Positions 35,038 to 42,440 of a stretch of 64,000 nucleotides of DNA are shown piece after piece. The stretch spans positions 1-64,000 of the forward strand of contig JACKHP010000021.1 in NCBI GenBank assembly GCA_020638905.1, given 5' to 3'. Both the position numbers and the translations under genes were made by a program. How positions within the stretch are numbered: the first letter of the stretch is position 1; each line of letters starts with the position of its first letter. Source of the DNA: Planctomycetota bacterium. GTDB lineage: Bacteria; Planctomycetota; B15-G4. Below the pieces are notes generated by a model. It ran no database searches. It was given only the letters and a program-made list of their open reading frames with translations, and was not told the origin of the DNA.

Positions 35038-37089
35038 TCAGCGCGTGATCGACGAGATGCCGTTGCTGCCCGCGAAGCCGTAGGTCGCACCCGCGTCCAG
35101 GATCCAATCCTGGATCCAGATCGGCAGCCCGGCGGGCACGCCGAGGGGCCACGTCAGGCCGAAGCCGAGGACGCCCAGCGGTCCCGTGGGCAGGCCGCCC
35201 ACCACGAGGTCGGGGTTCGGGACGAGCACGCCGCCCTTGAACGGCGCGAAGAGCGCGCTCACGCCGAGCACGAAGTAGGCCGACGCAGCGGGCGGGGCGT
35301 TCGTGAGCAGGAACTCGACCGTGTCGCCGCCCACGAGCGCCCCCGCCGCCGTGAAGCGCGGGACGCCGAGCGTGCCGGCCGCGCCGCCGCCCACGTCCAG
35401 CCACGGGTTCGGCGCGAGGGCCGCCACCGAGTCGATGTCGGCGCCCACGGTGCACCCGGCCTGCGCTCCCTCGGCCGGATCGTCGGTGAGCCGCACGTAG
35501 CGGAACAGGTCGAGCGGGCCGATGCCGAAGCCGTCGAGGTCGATGCTCGAGACCGAGCCCAGCACCTTGCCCACCGACGTCCACGCGACGAGGTCGGCGC
35601 TCACGTCGACGTAGGTGTCCTCGACGTCGCCGCCGCGCTCGTAGATCCACAGGTCGGGCTCGGGCGTGCCGTCGCCCGAGATCGAGACGTCGAGGAACTC
35701 GAGCGTCAGCACTCCGCCCTTGCCGAGCGTGACCGTGGTCTGGATCGGCGCGCAGCACGGGGTGGGATCCGAGAACCAGTCCGGCGCACCGAGCGCGAAC
35801 TCGGGCAGCAGGTTGCACGCGGAGGGCTCTCCGTTGATCACCGTGGGCGCGAAGGCCGTCACCGCGCCGGCGAAACCGATCGTCCCGCGCACCTGCACGG
35901 TCAGCCCGGGACGCCACGAGACCACGCTCGCCTCGGCCAGGTTGAGTCCCAGCCCGTCGGTGGTGTCGGCCAGGATGACGAAGCCGCGGTTCGGCTCGCC
36001 GTCGACCCAGGCCTGCACCGCGGCGGTGACGTCCACCTGCACCGACGTGTTCGCCGCCATGGCGGGGATGCTGCCCACCGGCGTCGCCTCGGCCTCGACG
36101 CCGTCCGCGTCGACCCCGTCGCCGCCGAAGGAGTTGGCCCACGTCACCGTCGCCGCGTTCCAGGGCTGCAGCACGCGGTGCACGCGGTGCGTGCCGTTGC
36201 TCGCCGCGGCGCCCGCACCGGACGTGACCGTCAGCCACGCGTGCTCGACCACCGCGCCCGGCGCGATCTGTCCCGGGCCGCCGCCGACGATGCCGTCGAA
36301 GCGCATGAGGAGGTCGCGCTCGGCGCTGCTGTCGGAGTACTCGAGCGCCGCCGCGCCGTAGTTCGTGGTCGGGAAGTCGGACGCGAGGCACGTGTCGGCC
36401 GCGCCCGCGTACGTCCCGAAGCCCGCGTCGAGGCCTTGCTCGAACTCCAGCAGGCAGCCCGTCGCCGCGGGGCCGGTCGAGAGCGAGTTCTGCGCCATGA
36501 CGAGCGCGAGGTCCGCGCCCACCGCGCCGCCGGGCGCGCCCTTGTTGTCGATCCGCACGCGCCGCACGGTGGCCCCCGGCAGCACGCCGAAGTCGGCGAG
36601 GTCGATGGCCTTGGCGTTGATCGCCTGGACCGTCCCGCAGGGCGAGCTGCTGAAGCCCGTCGCCACCGGCATGTACGAGCGCGGGTCGCTCCACTCGCAC
36701 AGCGACTCGACGAAGATCGAGAGCGCGAAGGACTCGGCTCCGCCGATCTCGAACACGACCAGGTCGGGCCCCGGACCGTTCATCACCACGTTGTCGGTGA
36801 ACTCGAGGCGCGCCACCGCGCGTCCGAAGACCCAGCCGTCGACGCCGTCGTCGCCGAGGATCTGCGAGGCGCTCTCGGCCGGCGTGAGCCCCGGCAGGCT
36901 GGGGACCACCAGGCAGTTGCTCGCGCTGCTCGCGAACTCGGGACTGGCGCCCGGCTCGAGCACGACGAAGTCGGGTGCGGCGTGATCGTCGAAGACGTAG
37001 CCCGCGATCGAGATCTGGGACGGCGCCGCGGCCGAGCAGACGCCCAGCGCGAGCGCAGCAAGAGGAAGGAGGAGGACACGGCGCAGCAT
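35038..37089 (-). CDS. Secreted DNRLRE-domain protein with PFKGG C-terminal module
   Basis: The 683-residue protein has a signal peptide (about 1-24). A first beta domain (about 25-215) carries GPDLVVFEIGG and is followed by a DNRLRE-like domain (about 225-410: FGTYAGAADTCL, NYGAAALEYSDSSAERDLLMRFD, VEHAWLTVTSG, WNAATVTWANSFGG, VQAWVDGEPNRGFVIL). A second beta domain has DLWIYERGGDVEDTYVDVS. The shared module ends it (YFVLGVSALFAPFKGGVLVP, GLPTGPLGV, WIQDWILDAGATYGFAGSNG). DNRLRE domains occur in large surface or matrix proteins. The frame continues upstream through the hexamer repeat as Gly-Ser codons; the ATG at 37089 before the signal peptide is the true start. Confidence 0.87.
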   Translation of the reverse strand: MLRRVLLLPLAALALGVCSAAAPSQISIAGYVFDDHAAPDFVVLEPGASPEFASSASNCLVVPSLPGLTPAESASQILGDDGVDGWVFGRAVARLEFTDNVVMNGPGPDLVVFEIGGAESFALSIFVESLCEWSDPRSYMPVATGFSSSPCGTVQAINAKAIDLADFGVLPGATVRRVRIDNKGAPGGAVGADLALVMAQNSLSTGPAATGCLLEFEQGLDAGFGTYAGAADTCLASDFPTTNYGAAALEYSDSSAERDLLMRFDGIVGGGPGQIAPGAVVEHAWLTVTSGAGAAASNGTHRVHRVLQPWNAATVTWANSFGGDGVDADGVEAEATPVGSIPAMAANTSVQVDVTAAVQAWVDGEPNRGFVILADTTDGLGLNLAEASVVSWRPGLTVQVRGTIGFAGAVTAFAPTVINGEPSACNLLPEFALGAPDWFSDPTPCCAPIQTTVTLGKGGVLTLEFLDVSISGDGTPEPDLWIYERGGDVEDTYVDVSADLVAWTSVGKVLGSVSSIDLDGFGIGPLDLFRYVRLTDDPAEGAQAGCTVGADIDSVAALAPNPWLDVGGGAAGTLGVPRFTAAGALVGGDTVEFLLTNAPPAASAYFVLGVSALFAPFKGGVLVPNPDLVVGGLPTGPLGVLGFGLTWPLGVPAGLPIWIQDWILDAGATYGFAGSNGISSITR

Positions 37090-37164
37090 GACGGACCCCG
37101 GAGCCGGAAGAGGCGCGCCGATCGGCGCGTGCGTCCTGATCCGGAACCGCTGACCAGGCGTCAC

Positions 37165-37260
37165 CGAAACCGAAGCCGAACCCGATCCCGAACCCGAACC
37201 CGAACCCGAACCCGAACCCGAACCCGAACCCGAACCCGAACCCGAACCCGAACCCGATCC
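37165..37260. repeat. Hexanucleotide array, 16 units of CGAACC type
   Basis: Unit order: CGAAAC, CGAAGC, CGAACC, CGATCC, eleven perfect CGAACC (37189-37254), CGATCC. It lies in the divergent region between the DNRLRE gene (start 37089) and the ArsR-like regulator (start 37310), 14 bp before a TTGACA box. Confidence 0.95.
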
Positions 37261-37274
37261 CACGCCCGAGCCCC

Positions 37275-37280
37275 TTGACA
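37275..37280 (+). promoter_or_regulatory. -35 box TTGACA of the ArsR operon
   Basis: A consensus TTGACA. A 17-bp spacer would place the -10 at 37298-37303 (AACCCT, poor match), inside the operator dyad; that places transcription start near the GTG and hints at a leaderless mRNA. Confidence 0.5.
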
Positions 37281-37294
37281 ATTCGTCAGCATTG

Positions 37295-37312
37295 CACAAC
37301 CCTAAGGTTGTG
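37295..37312 (+). promoter_or_regulatory. Probable ArsR-type operator overlapping the regulator start
   Basis: CACAACC-CTAA-GGTTGTG is a perfect 7-bp inverted repeat that ends on the GTG start codon of the regulator gene. Position and symmetry fit autorepression by the ArsR-family dimer encoded directly downstream. Confidence 0.65.
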
Positions 37313-37669
37313 GATCATCTCTCACTGACCCTGACCGCCGTGTCCGACCCGATTCGTCGGGCCATCCTCGAGCGCCTGGCGGCGGGACCCGCGGCCGTGC
37401 GCGATCTCGTGCGACTGTTCCAGGTGTCGCAGCAGGCGGTCAGCAAGCACCTCGCCTGCCTCGTGCGCGCAGGGCTGGTCAGCAAGCAGCGCCGGGGTCG
37501 GCTCTCGATCTGCACCCTGGCCCCGGCCCCTCTCGAGCAGGTCGCCACCTGGACCGAGACCTGCCGGGCCACTTGGGCGGCCAACTTCGCGCGCCTCGAC
37601 ACCCTGCTCGCCGAACTCCAGCCCGGCGACGGCCGGCCTCCGTCCCCACCCAGGAACCCTGACCGATGA
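37310..37669 (+). CDS. ArsR-family winged-helix repressor
   Basis: The 119-residue protein has the ArsR fold: LTAVSDPIRRAILERLAAGPAAV, the recognition helix FQVSQQAVSKHLACLVRAGLVS and wing QRRGRLSICTLA. It has no Cys-based metal site, so it belongs to the type paired with AHSA1 proteins rather than to metal sensors. The GTG at 37310 lies within a dyad that is probably its own operator; TTG at 37292 is a possible alternative. It overlaps the next gene by 4 bp (ATGA), starting a three-gene operon. Confidence 0.88.
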   Translation: MDHLSLTLTAVSDPIRRAILERLAAGPAAVRDLVRLFQVSQQAVSKHLACLVRAGLVSKQRRGRLSICTLAPAPLEQVATWTETCRATWAANFARLDTLLAELQPGDGRPPSPPRNPDR

Positions 37670-38166
37670 GCCTCGCCGATTCCCTCGTCCTCACGCCGCG
37701 CGGCGAACGCGAGATCCTCATCACGCGCGACTTCGACGCCCCCCGCGAACTCGTCTGGGACGCACTCCACCGCTGCGACCTGCTACGGCGCTGGCTGCTC
37801 GGTCCACCCGGCTGGACGATGACCGTGTGCGAGAACGACGTGCGTCCCGGCGGTGCGTTCCGGCACGTCTGGCGGGACGCACAGGGCGCCGAGATGGCGA
37901 TGAGCGGCACCTACCTGGAGGTCGTGCGACCCGAGCGCGTCGTGCGCAGCGAGCGCTTCCTGTTCGGCTGCGACGCCCAGGCCGGCGAGCAGCACGGCAC
38001 GCTCGTGCTCACCGAGCGCGACGGACGCACGACGATCACGATCACGGTGCTGTATCCCTCGCGCGAGGCGCGAGACGGCGCGTTGCAGTCCGGCATGGAG
38101 CACGGGATGCGCGCCAGCTACGCACGCTGCGACGACCTCCTGGCCGGCGCCGACGCACGTCCGTGA
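37666..38166 (+). CDS. SRPBCC/AHSA1-family protein
   Basis: The 166-residue protein has the START-like hydrophobic-pocket fold: ITRDFDAPRELVWDALHRCDLLRRWLLGP, MTVCENDVRPGGAFRHVWRD, MSGTYLEVVRPERVVRSE and the terminal helix GMEHGMRASYARCDDLL. Such proteins bind a lipid-like or aromatic ligand, and genes of the ArsR-AHSA1 pair are commonly co-transcribed; the ligand is unknown. It is coupled on both sides by 4-bp overlaps (ATGA upstream, GTGA downstream). Confidence 0.9.
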   Translation: MSLADSLVLTPRGEREILITRDFDAPRELVWDALHRCDLLRRWLLGPPGWTMTVCENDVRPGGAFRHVWRDAQGAEMAMSGTYLEVVRPERVVRSERFLFGCDAQAGEQHGTLVLTERDGRTTITITVLYPSREARDGALQSGMEHGMRASYARCDDLLAGADARP

Positions 38167-38990
38167 GCGCCGCATCCAGGAAGCCCGCACGCAAGGCGGC
38201 GCGTCCGTCGCGGGCGGGTCGCGCGTCCGCTTCGTCCGCGAAGTCGACGTCCCCGTCACGCGCGAAGCCGACGCCCGACGCCGGACGACCGGCCGCCGCG
38301 CGCGCACGCGAGGTCGTCGAGGCGCTGCGCACCGCGGGCAGTGAAAGGACGCTGCGCGAGATGCACGAGCGCTACGGCATCGTCACGCGCAGGGCGTTCG
38401 GCGTCCCGATGGGTGCCATGCTGAAGCTCGCGAAGCCGCTCGGACGCGACCACGCCCTGGCGCAGGCCCTGTGGAAGACCGGCTGGTACGAGGCGCGCAC
38501 GGTCGCGGCGCTGGTCGACGAGCCGGAGCGCGTGACGCCCGCCCAGATGGACCGCTGGTGCCGCGACTTCGACAACTGGGCCCTCTGCGACACCGTCTGC
38601 TTCAAGCTCTTCGACCGCGTCCCGCACGCGACGGGATGCATCCCCCGCTGGGCGAGGAGCAGCGACGAGTTCGTGAAGCGCGCGGCCTTCGCGCTGCTGG
38701 CCTGCGTCGCGCTGCACGCGCACGACGTCGCGGACGCCGAACTCGTCGCGCTCCTGCCGCTCGTCGAGCGGGCGGCGGACGACGATCGCAACTTCGTCAG
38801 GAAGGGCGTGCTTTGGGCGCTGCGCGGCGTGGGCTCGAGGGCCGGAGCGCGCCGCGAGGCGCTCGCGGTCGCGCGGCGCCTGTCGGCGTCCGCAACGACC
38901 TCGGCGCGCTGGATCGGCAGGTCGGCCGAGCGCGCGTTCGCGAAGTCGACACCGAAGCGAGACGCGACGCGCCCGTCGAAGAAGGCCTGA
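38163..38990 (+). CDS. DNA alkylation repair protein, AlkD/HEAT-like
   Basis: The 275-residue protein has a basic Lys/Arg/Ser/Pro-rich tail (about 1-45) that could bind DNA. A HEAT-like alkylation-repair domain follows: LREMHERYGIVTRRAFGVPMGAMLKLAKPLGRDH, LWKTGWYEARTVAALVDEP, DRWCRDFDNWALCDTVCFKLF, FVKRAAFALLACVALH and DRNFVRKGVLWALRGVG. These match the AlkD-like glycosylase family, which removes alkylated bases. The GTG at 38163 overlaps the AHSA1 stop. Its last codons (AAGAAGGCC) form half of the following terminator stem. Confidence 0.88.
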   Translation: MSAASRKPARKAARPSRAGRASASSAKSTSPSRAKPTPDAGRPAAARAREVVEALRTAGSERTLREMHERYGIVTRRAFGVPMGAMLKLAKPLGRDHALAQALWKTGWYEARTVAALVDEPERVTPAQMDRWCRDFDNWALCDTVCFKLFDRVPHATGCIPRWARSSDEFVKRAAFALLACVALHAHDVADAELVALLPLVERAADDDRNFVRKGVLWALRGVGSRAGARREALAVARRLSASATTSARWIGRSAERAFAKSTPKRDATRPSKKA

Positions 38991-39010
38991 CTCGGACGTC
39001 AGGCCTTCTT
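38979..39010. terminator. Bidirectional terminator overlapping both stop codons
   Basis: Perfect 13-bp arms AAGAAGGCCTGAC and GTCAGGCCTTCTT with loop TCGGAC. Each arm contains the final Lys-Lys-Ala-stop of one of the two convergent genes (38163-38990 plus, 38999-39253 minus). On the plus strand it is preceded by A and followed by a short T run. Confidence 0.8.
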
Positions 39011-39253
39011 GATCAGCCGCACACCGAACAAGAGCACGACGGCCCCTGCGGTGGCGGTCACGATCGGTCCGACCCACTTGCCGCCGACCGAGATGTCGAG
39101 CGTACGGAACAGCCACTGGCCGATCGCCGCACCGAGCAGTCCCACGACGATGTTGCCCAGCAGGCCGAAGCCGCCGCCCTTGATGAGCTTGCCCGCGAGG
39201 AAGCCGGCGACCGCTCCGACGATGAGCAGGGCGATGAGCTGTTCGGGTTCCAT
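38999..39253 (-). CDS. GlsB/YeaQ/YmgE-family small membrane protein
   Basis: The 84-residue protein has three hydrophobic segments and the family pattern LIVGAVAGFLAGKLIKGGGFGLLGNIVVG, GAAIGQWLF and a C-terminal TM helix ending LIKKA. These transglycosylase-associated proteins are stress-linked in many bacteria; biochemical function is not settled. It shares its terminator with the convergent AlkD-like gene. Thr-Ala-rich TM segments and length match the family exactly. Confidence 0.9.
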   Translation of the reverse strand: MEPEQLIALLIVGAVAGFLAGKLIKGGGFGLLGNIVVGLLGAAIGQWLFRTLDISVGGKWVGPIVTATAGAVVLLFGVRLIKKA

Positions 39254-39274
39254 CGGAGGTCCTCCCGGGGCGCG

Positions 39275-39667
39275 TCAGGGACCCGCCGCTCGTTCCTGCG
39301 CGAAGGCGAGCACGTGTCCGTCGCGATCGAGACTGTACGCGACGTCGTGTCCCCAATCACGCGGATGCAGCGGGTCGAGCTCGTACGCGCCGTGACGCAG
39401 CGCACGCTCGTGGAAGGCCCGCGCGTCGTCGACCACGAGGTACAGCTCGGCCTTGGCCGCCGCCGCGCCGCGTGTCGGCGCGGGCAGCGCGGAGCCGAGC
39501 AGGCGTACGATGCCGTCGGCCGGCATGAGCCCCAGCACGCACCCGTCGCGCAGCGTGAACTCGGTCATGCCGGGGACGTCCAGCGTCGGCGCGCGCTCGA
39601 GCACGCCCTCGTAGAACACGGCGCTCGCCCGCTGGTCGTCGACGTAGAGGATCATGTGCGCGTGCAT
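39275..39667 (-). CDS. VOC-family (glyoxalase/bleomycin-resistance-like) protein
   Basis: The 130-residue protein is one VOC module: HMILYVDDQRASAVFYEGVLE, PGMTEFTLRDGCVLGLMP, AELYLVVDDARAFHERALRHGA and HDVAYSLDRDGHVLAFAQ. VOC proteins bind a metal and often act on small electrophiles or sequester drugs; the substrate is unknown. It lies 21 bp upstream of the GlsB-like gene on the same strand, so the two may be co-transcribed. Confidence 0.85.
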   Translation of the reverse strand: MHAHMILYVDDQRASAVFYEGVLERAPTLDVPGMTEFTLRDGCVLGLMPADGIVRLLGSALPAPTRGAAAAKAELYLVVDDARAFHERALRHGAYELDPLHPRDWGHDVAYSLDRDGHVLAFAQERAAGP

Positions 39668-39717
39668 GGACGCCACAGTACGCGCGCGCGTCCGGCGACT
39701 CCACCTCCTCGACGCGG

Positions 39718-39754
39718 GACGCCCGGACCCGCGCGTCGCGCGGATCCGGGCGTC
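39718..39754 (-). terminator. Strong hairpin after the flotillin gene
   Basis: An 18-nt arm (39718-39735) pairs with 39737-39754 with one mismatch and a minimal loop, directly beyond the flotillin stop (39763). The core GACGCCCGGA also occurs in the hairpin at 34991. Confidence 0.75.
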
Positions 39755-39762
39755 GTCCGGCG

Positions 39763-41355
39763 CTACGCGCCGTGGGGCTCCTCGCGTCCGTTCGCGGACG
39801 CCTCGGCGAGCCGACCCAGCGCAGCCGGCAACTCGACGCCTGCCTGCTCGGCCAGGTCGTGCACCGCCGGCAGCGCGCCGATGAGCCCCGAGAGGAAGTC
39901 GGCCGTGGCGCCACGCGTCGTCTTGCCGTCGCCGCCGCGTCCCCCGTCCCACACGGTGACCTTGTCGATCTTCACGCCCGAGATGGCCTTGACCTGCTCG
40001 GCCACGATCTCCGGCAGTTTCTCGATCATGAGCAGCGTCGGGACGACCGACGGGTCGGCCAGCCCCTCGACGAGCTGGCGGTAGCCCTGCGCCTTCGCCT
40101 CGAGCACGCGCCGCAGGCCTTCGGCCTCCGCCTCGTAGCGCATGAGGATCGCATCGGCCTCGCCGCGGGCCTCGCGCCGGCGCTTCTCGGCCTCGGCCTC
40201 GGCCGCGATCTCGATGCGCTGCTTCTCGATCTCCTGCGGGGCGAGCTGCTCCTTGCCGAGCCGCGCGAGCTCCTGCTCGCGCTGTGCCTGGAGGATGCTC
40301 TGCTCGGCGTGCGCCGACGCCACGGCCGCGCGCTGGTGCGCCTCGGCCTGGATCTGCGCCAGCTTCGCGTTCGACTCGGCCACACGCGCGGCCGACGTGT
40401 TCTCGCCCTCCTTCGCGAGCGCCTCCGACTCGGCCACCTTGACGCGCTGCTCCTGCTCGGCGACCTTGCTCGCGGCCCGGATCTCCGCCTCGCGCTGCGC
40501 CTTCGTGATCTCGATGTTGCGCCGACTCGTGACCTCGCCCTCGACGGCCTGGGCCTCGAGCGCGGCCACCGCGATACGCTGCTTCTGCTCGGCATCCTTC
40601 TGCCCCTCGACGCCGGACGCGCGCTCCCTCGCCACCGAGACGGTCTGCTCGCGCACGGCGACGGCCTCTCCCGTGGCGCCCTCCTTCTCCTGCTCGGCCA
40701 CCTCGACCTTGGCGCGGTTCACCGCCTCGGCCGCGGCGCGCTTGCCGATCGCGTCGATGTACCCGCTCTCGTCGGTGATGTCGCGGATGTTCACGTTGAT
40801 CAGCTCGAGGCCGATCTTGTTCACCTCCTCGCCGACGTTCGCGTTGATGAGCGACATGAACTTCTCGCGGTCCTTGTTGATCTCCTCGATCGACAGGGTC
40901 GCGATCACCAGACGCAGCTGACCCAGGATGATGTCCTGCGCCTGGTCGCGGATCTTGCTCTCTCCCAGGCCCAGCAGTCGCTCGGCGGCGTTGTTCATGA
41001 GCACCGGGTCGGTGCCGATACCGACGGTGAAGGTCGACGGCACGTTGACCCTGATATTGTTGAGCGAGAGCGCGCCCTCCAGCGGGATCTCGATCACCAT
41101 CGGCTCGAGGCTGAGGTAGTCGTAGTCCTGGATCAGCGGCCACACGAACGCTCCGCCACCGTGGATGCAGTGGGCCGCCTGCTGCTTGCCGACCTTTCCG
41201 AAGATGACCAGGATTCGATTGCTCGGACAACGCTTGTAGCGCTGGACGACGAACAGGACGGTGAACACGAACAGCACGAAGGCTGCGCCGGCGAGGCCCA
41301 GCCAGAAGAGCTGGCTGTCCGGCAGCGCGAGCGCGAGACGGGACACGTGCGACAT
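39763..41355 (-). CDS. Flotillin (YqiK-like band-7 protein)
   Basis: The 530-residue protein has one N-terminal TM segment (about 17-38) and an SPFH/band-7 domain (about 45-215, with FGKVGKQQAAHCIHGGGAFVWP and NVNIRDITDESGYIDAIGKRAA). A long Glu/Ala/Arg-rich coiled coil (about 220-440) follows, then a C-terminal assembly region (LMIEKLPEIVAEQVKAISGVKIDKVTVWD). Flotillins scaffold membrane microdomains. Ribosome-binding site GGGGGAG precedes the ATG. The NfeD-like gene lies 74 bp upstream on the same strand, the usual partner, and a strong hairpin follows. Confidence 0.93.
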   Translation of the reverse strand: MSHVSRLALALPDSQLFWLGLAGAAFVLFVFTVLFVVQRYKRCPSNRILVIFGKVGKQQAAHCIHGGGAFVWPLIQDYDYLSLEPMVIEIPLEGALSLNNIRVNVPSTFTVGIGTDPVLMNNAAERLLGLGESKIRDQAQDIILGQLRLVIATLSIEEINKDREKFMSLINANVGEEVNKIGLELINVNIRDITDESGYIDAIGKRAAAEAVNRAKVEVAEQEKEGATGEAVAVREQTVSVARERASGVEGQKDAEQKQRIAVAALEAQAVEGEVTSRRNIEITKAQREAEIRAASKVAEQEQRVKVAESEALAKEGENTSAARVAESNAKLAQIQAEAHQRAAVASAHAEQSILQAQREQELARLGKEQLAPQEIEKQRIEIAAEAEAEKRRREARGEADAILMRYEAEAEGLRRVLEAKAQGYRQLVEGLADPSVVPTLLMIEKLPEIVAEQVKAISGVKIDKVTVWDGGRGGDGKTTRGATADFLSGLIGALPAVHDLAEQAGVELPAALGRLAEASANGREEPHGA

Positions 41356-41429
41356 GGGTTGCTCCCCCTGATTCGGCCCTGCGGGCCGGGACGATGTGGA
41401 CGGATGCTGTGTGCGGTCGTGATGGACGC

Positions 41430-42044
41430 TCAGGCGGCGGCCACGACCAGCGTGTGATCGTCGTCGACCGAGACGACACGGACGCGCGACGAGGTCGGCA
41501 GCGCGCCCTCGAGCGAGACGGCGCGGAAGATGCGCATGCGGTTGCCGATCACGACGCGCACCTGTCCGCTGCCGGCGCCGTGCTCGGGGACGGTCAGGTA
41601 GACGTCGCCCAGCGCACCCAGCGCCGACTCGGGGCGCAGCGTGCCCGAACTCTGGAGCTGCATCGCGAGCGCGAGCAGCCAGCCGAGCAGGTACGCCATG
41701 CCGAACCCGGTGCCGACGCCCAGCAGCGCGCTCGCGCCGAGCGTCCAGCCCGATCCCAGGTGCGCGCCCACGCCGCCCCAGCCGAAACCCATCAGGAAAG
41801 CCGAGAGGCCCTGCACCGAGAGGATCGTGAACGCGTGGTCGCTGCCGTGGTCGTGCAGCTCGGGCGCGCCGTCGCCGTCGAGGTGCGTGTCGAAGTGCAC
41901 GTCGAGGTGCGCGTCGCTCGCGACGTCGCCGTCGTGGTCGGCGCCGAACGACATGAGCAGGATGCGCAGCAGGAAGATCGCGCTGCCGCACAGCGCGGGG
42001 ACGCTGAACCAGAGCGCGTCGGGTTCGAGGAGTCGCGCGAACAT
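41430..42044 (-). CDS. NfeD/YqiJ-like membrane protein
   Basis: The 204-residue protein has an N-terminal TM segment, an acidic His/Asp-rich loop (about 38-70, possible metal contact), two or three further TM segments (about 78-135), and a C-terminal OB-fold-like domain (LGALGDVYLTVPEHGAGSGQVRVVIGNRMRIFRAVS). This is the layout of YqiJ/NfeD proteins, which accompany flotillins and help their assembly. AAAGGAA precedes the ATG at 42044. It forms an operon with the flotillin gene. Confidence 0.88.
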   Translation of the reverse strand: MFARLLEPDALWFSVPALCGSAIFLLRILLMSFGADHDGDVASDAHLDVHFDTHLDGDGAPELHDHGSDHAFTILSVQGLSAFLMGFGWGGVGAHLGSGWTLGASALLGVGTGFGMAYLLGWLLALAMQLQSSGTLRPESALGALGDVYLTVPEHGAGSGQVRVVIGNRMRIFRAVSLEGALPTSSRVRVVSVDDDHTLVVAAA

Positions 42045-42287
42045 GGCCGGTTCCTTTCTTCGGGACCCCACGTCCCGATCGGTTCGGTGCGATGAGTGGG
42101 CGCGCCCCACGGCGCCTTTCAGTCGCCGACGCCCGGACGGCACACCGCCGACCCCGCGCGGCGCCGCACGCGTCCGACACGTGAAACGGCTCCCCGCGAC
42201 GTCCCAACCAGCGGCTCGTTCCGGACGGACCCGACGTCCATGCGCCGTACGCTCCCCGCACCGGCCATCTCCGAAGGAGCACGCCCG

Positions 42288-42416
42288 ATGACCCAGCGCC
42301 TGCACGACGCGCTCGTCGCCCTCACGCTGCTGTGCGCCGTCACGGCGCTGGGCTGGGTGCTCGGGGGATGGATGCTGTTCGCCGACCCGCTGTGCGTGGC
42401 CGCCGGACGCATGTGA
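42288..42416 (+). CDS. Small membrane protein, 42 residues
   Basis: An ATG at 42288 follows a near-consensus ribosome-binding site (AAGGAGC, 7 nt spacing). The predicted peptide has one TM helix (VALTLLCAVTALGWVLGGWML) flanked by a basic N-terminus and ends AAGRM. I recognise no family. It is divergent from the NfeD-like gene and convergent with the binding-protein gene. The good start signal and clean TM segment argue for a real gene; small size leaves doubt. Confidence 0.55.
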   Translation: MTQRLHDALVALTLLCAVTALGWVLGGWMLFADPLCVAAGRM

Positions 42417-42440
42417 GGCGCGCGCCCGACGCGTCCCGCG

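Noticed and set aside
37165..37260. CRISPR array
   Set aside because: The 6-bp units are contiguous with no spacers and no cas genes; it is a microsatellite.
37090..37299. N-terminal Gly-Ser extension of the DNRLRE protein through the hexamer array
   Set aside because: The frame simply reads the GGTTCG repeat as Gly-Ser; a signal peptide with its own ATG starts at 37089.
37310..37669. Metal-sensing ArsR/SmtB regulator
   Set aside because: No ELCVCD-type or other Cys/His metal site is present; it fits the AHSA1-paired subgroup.
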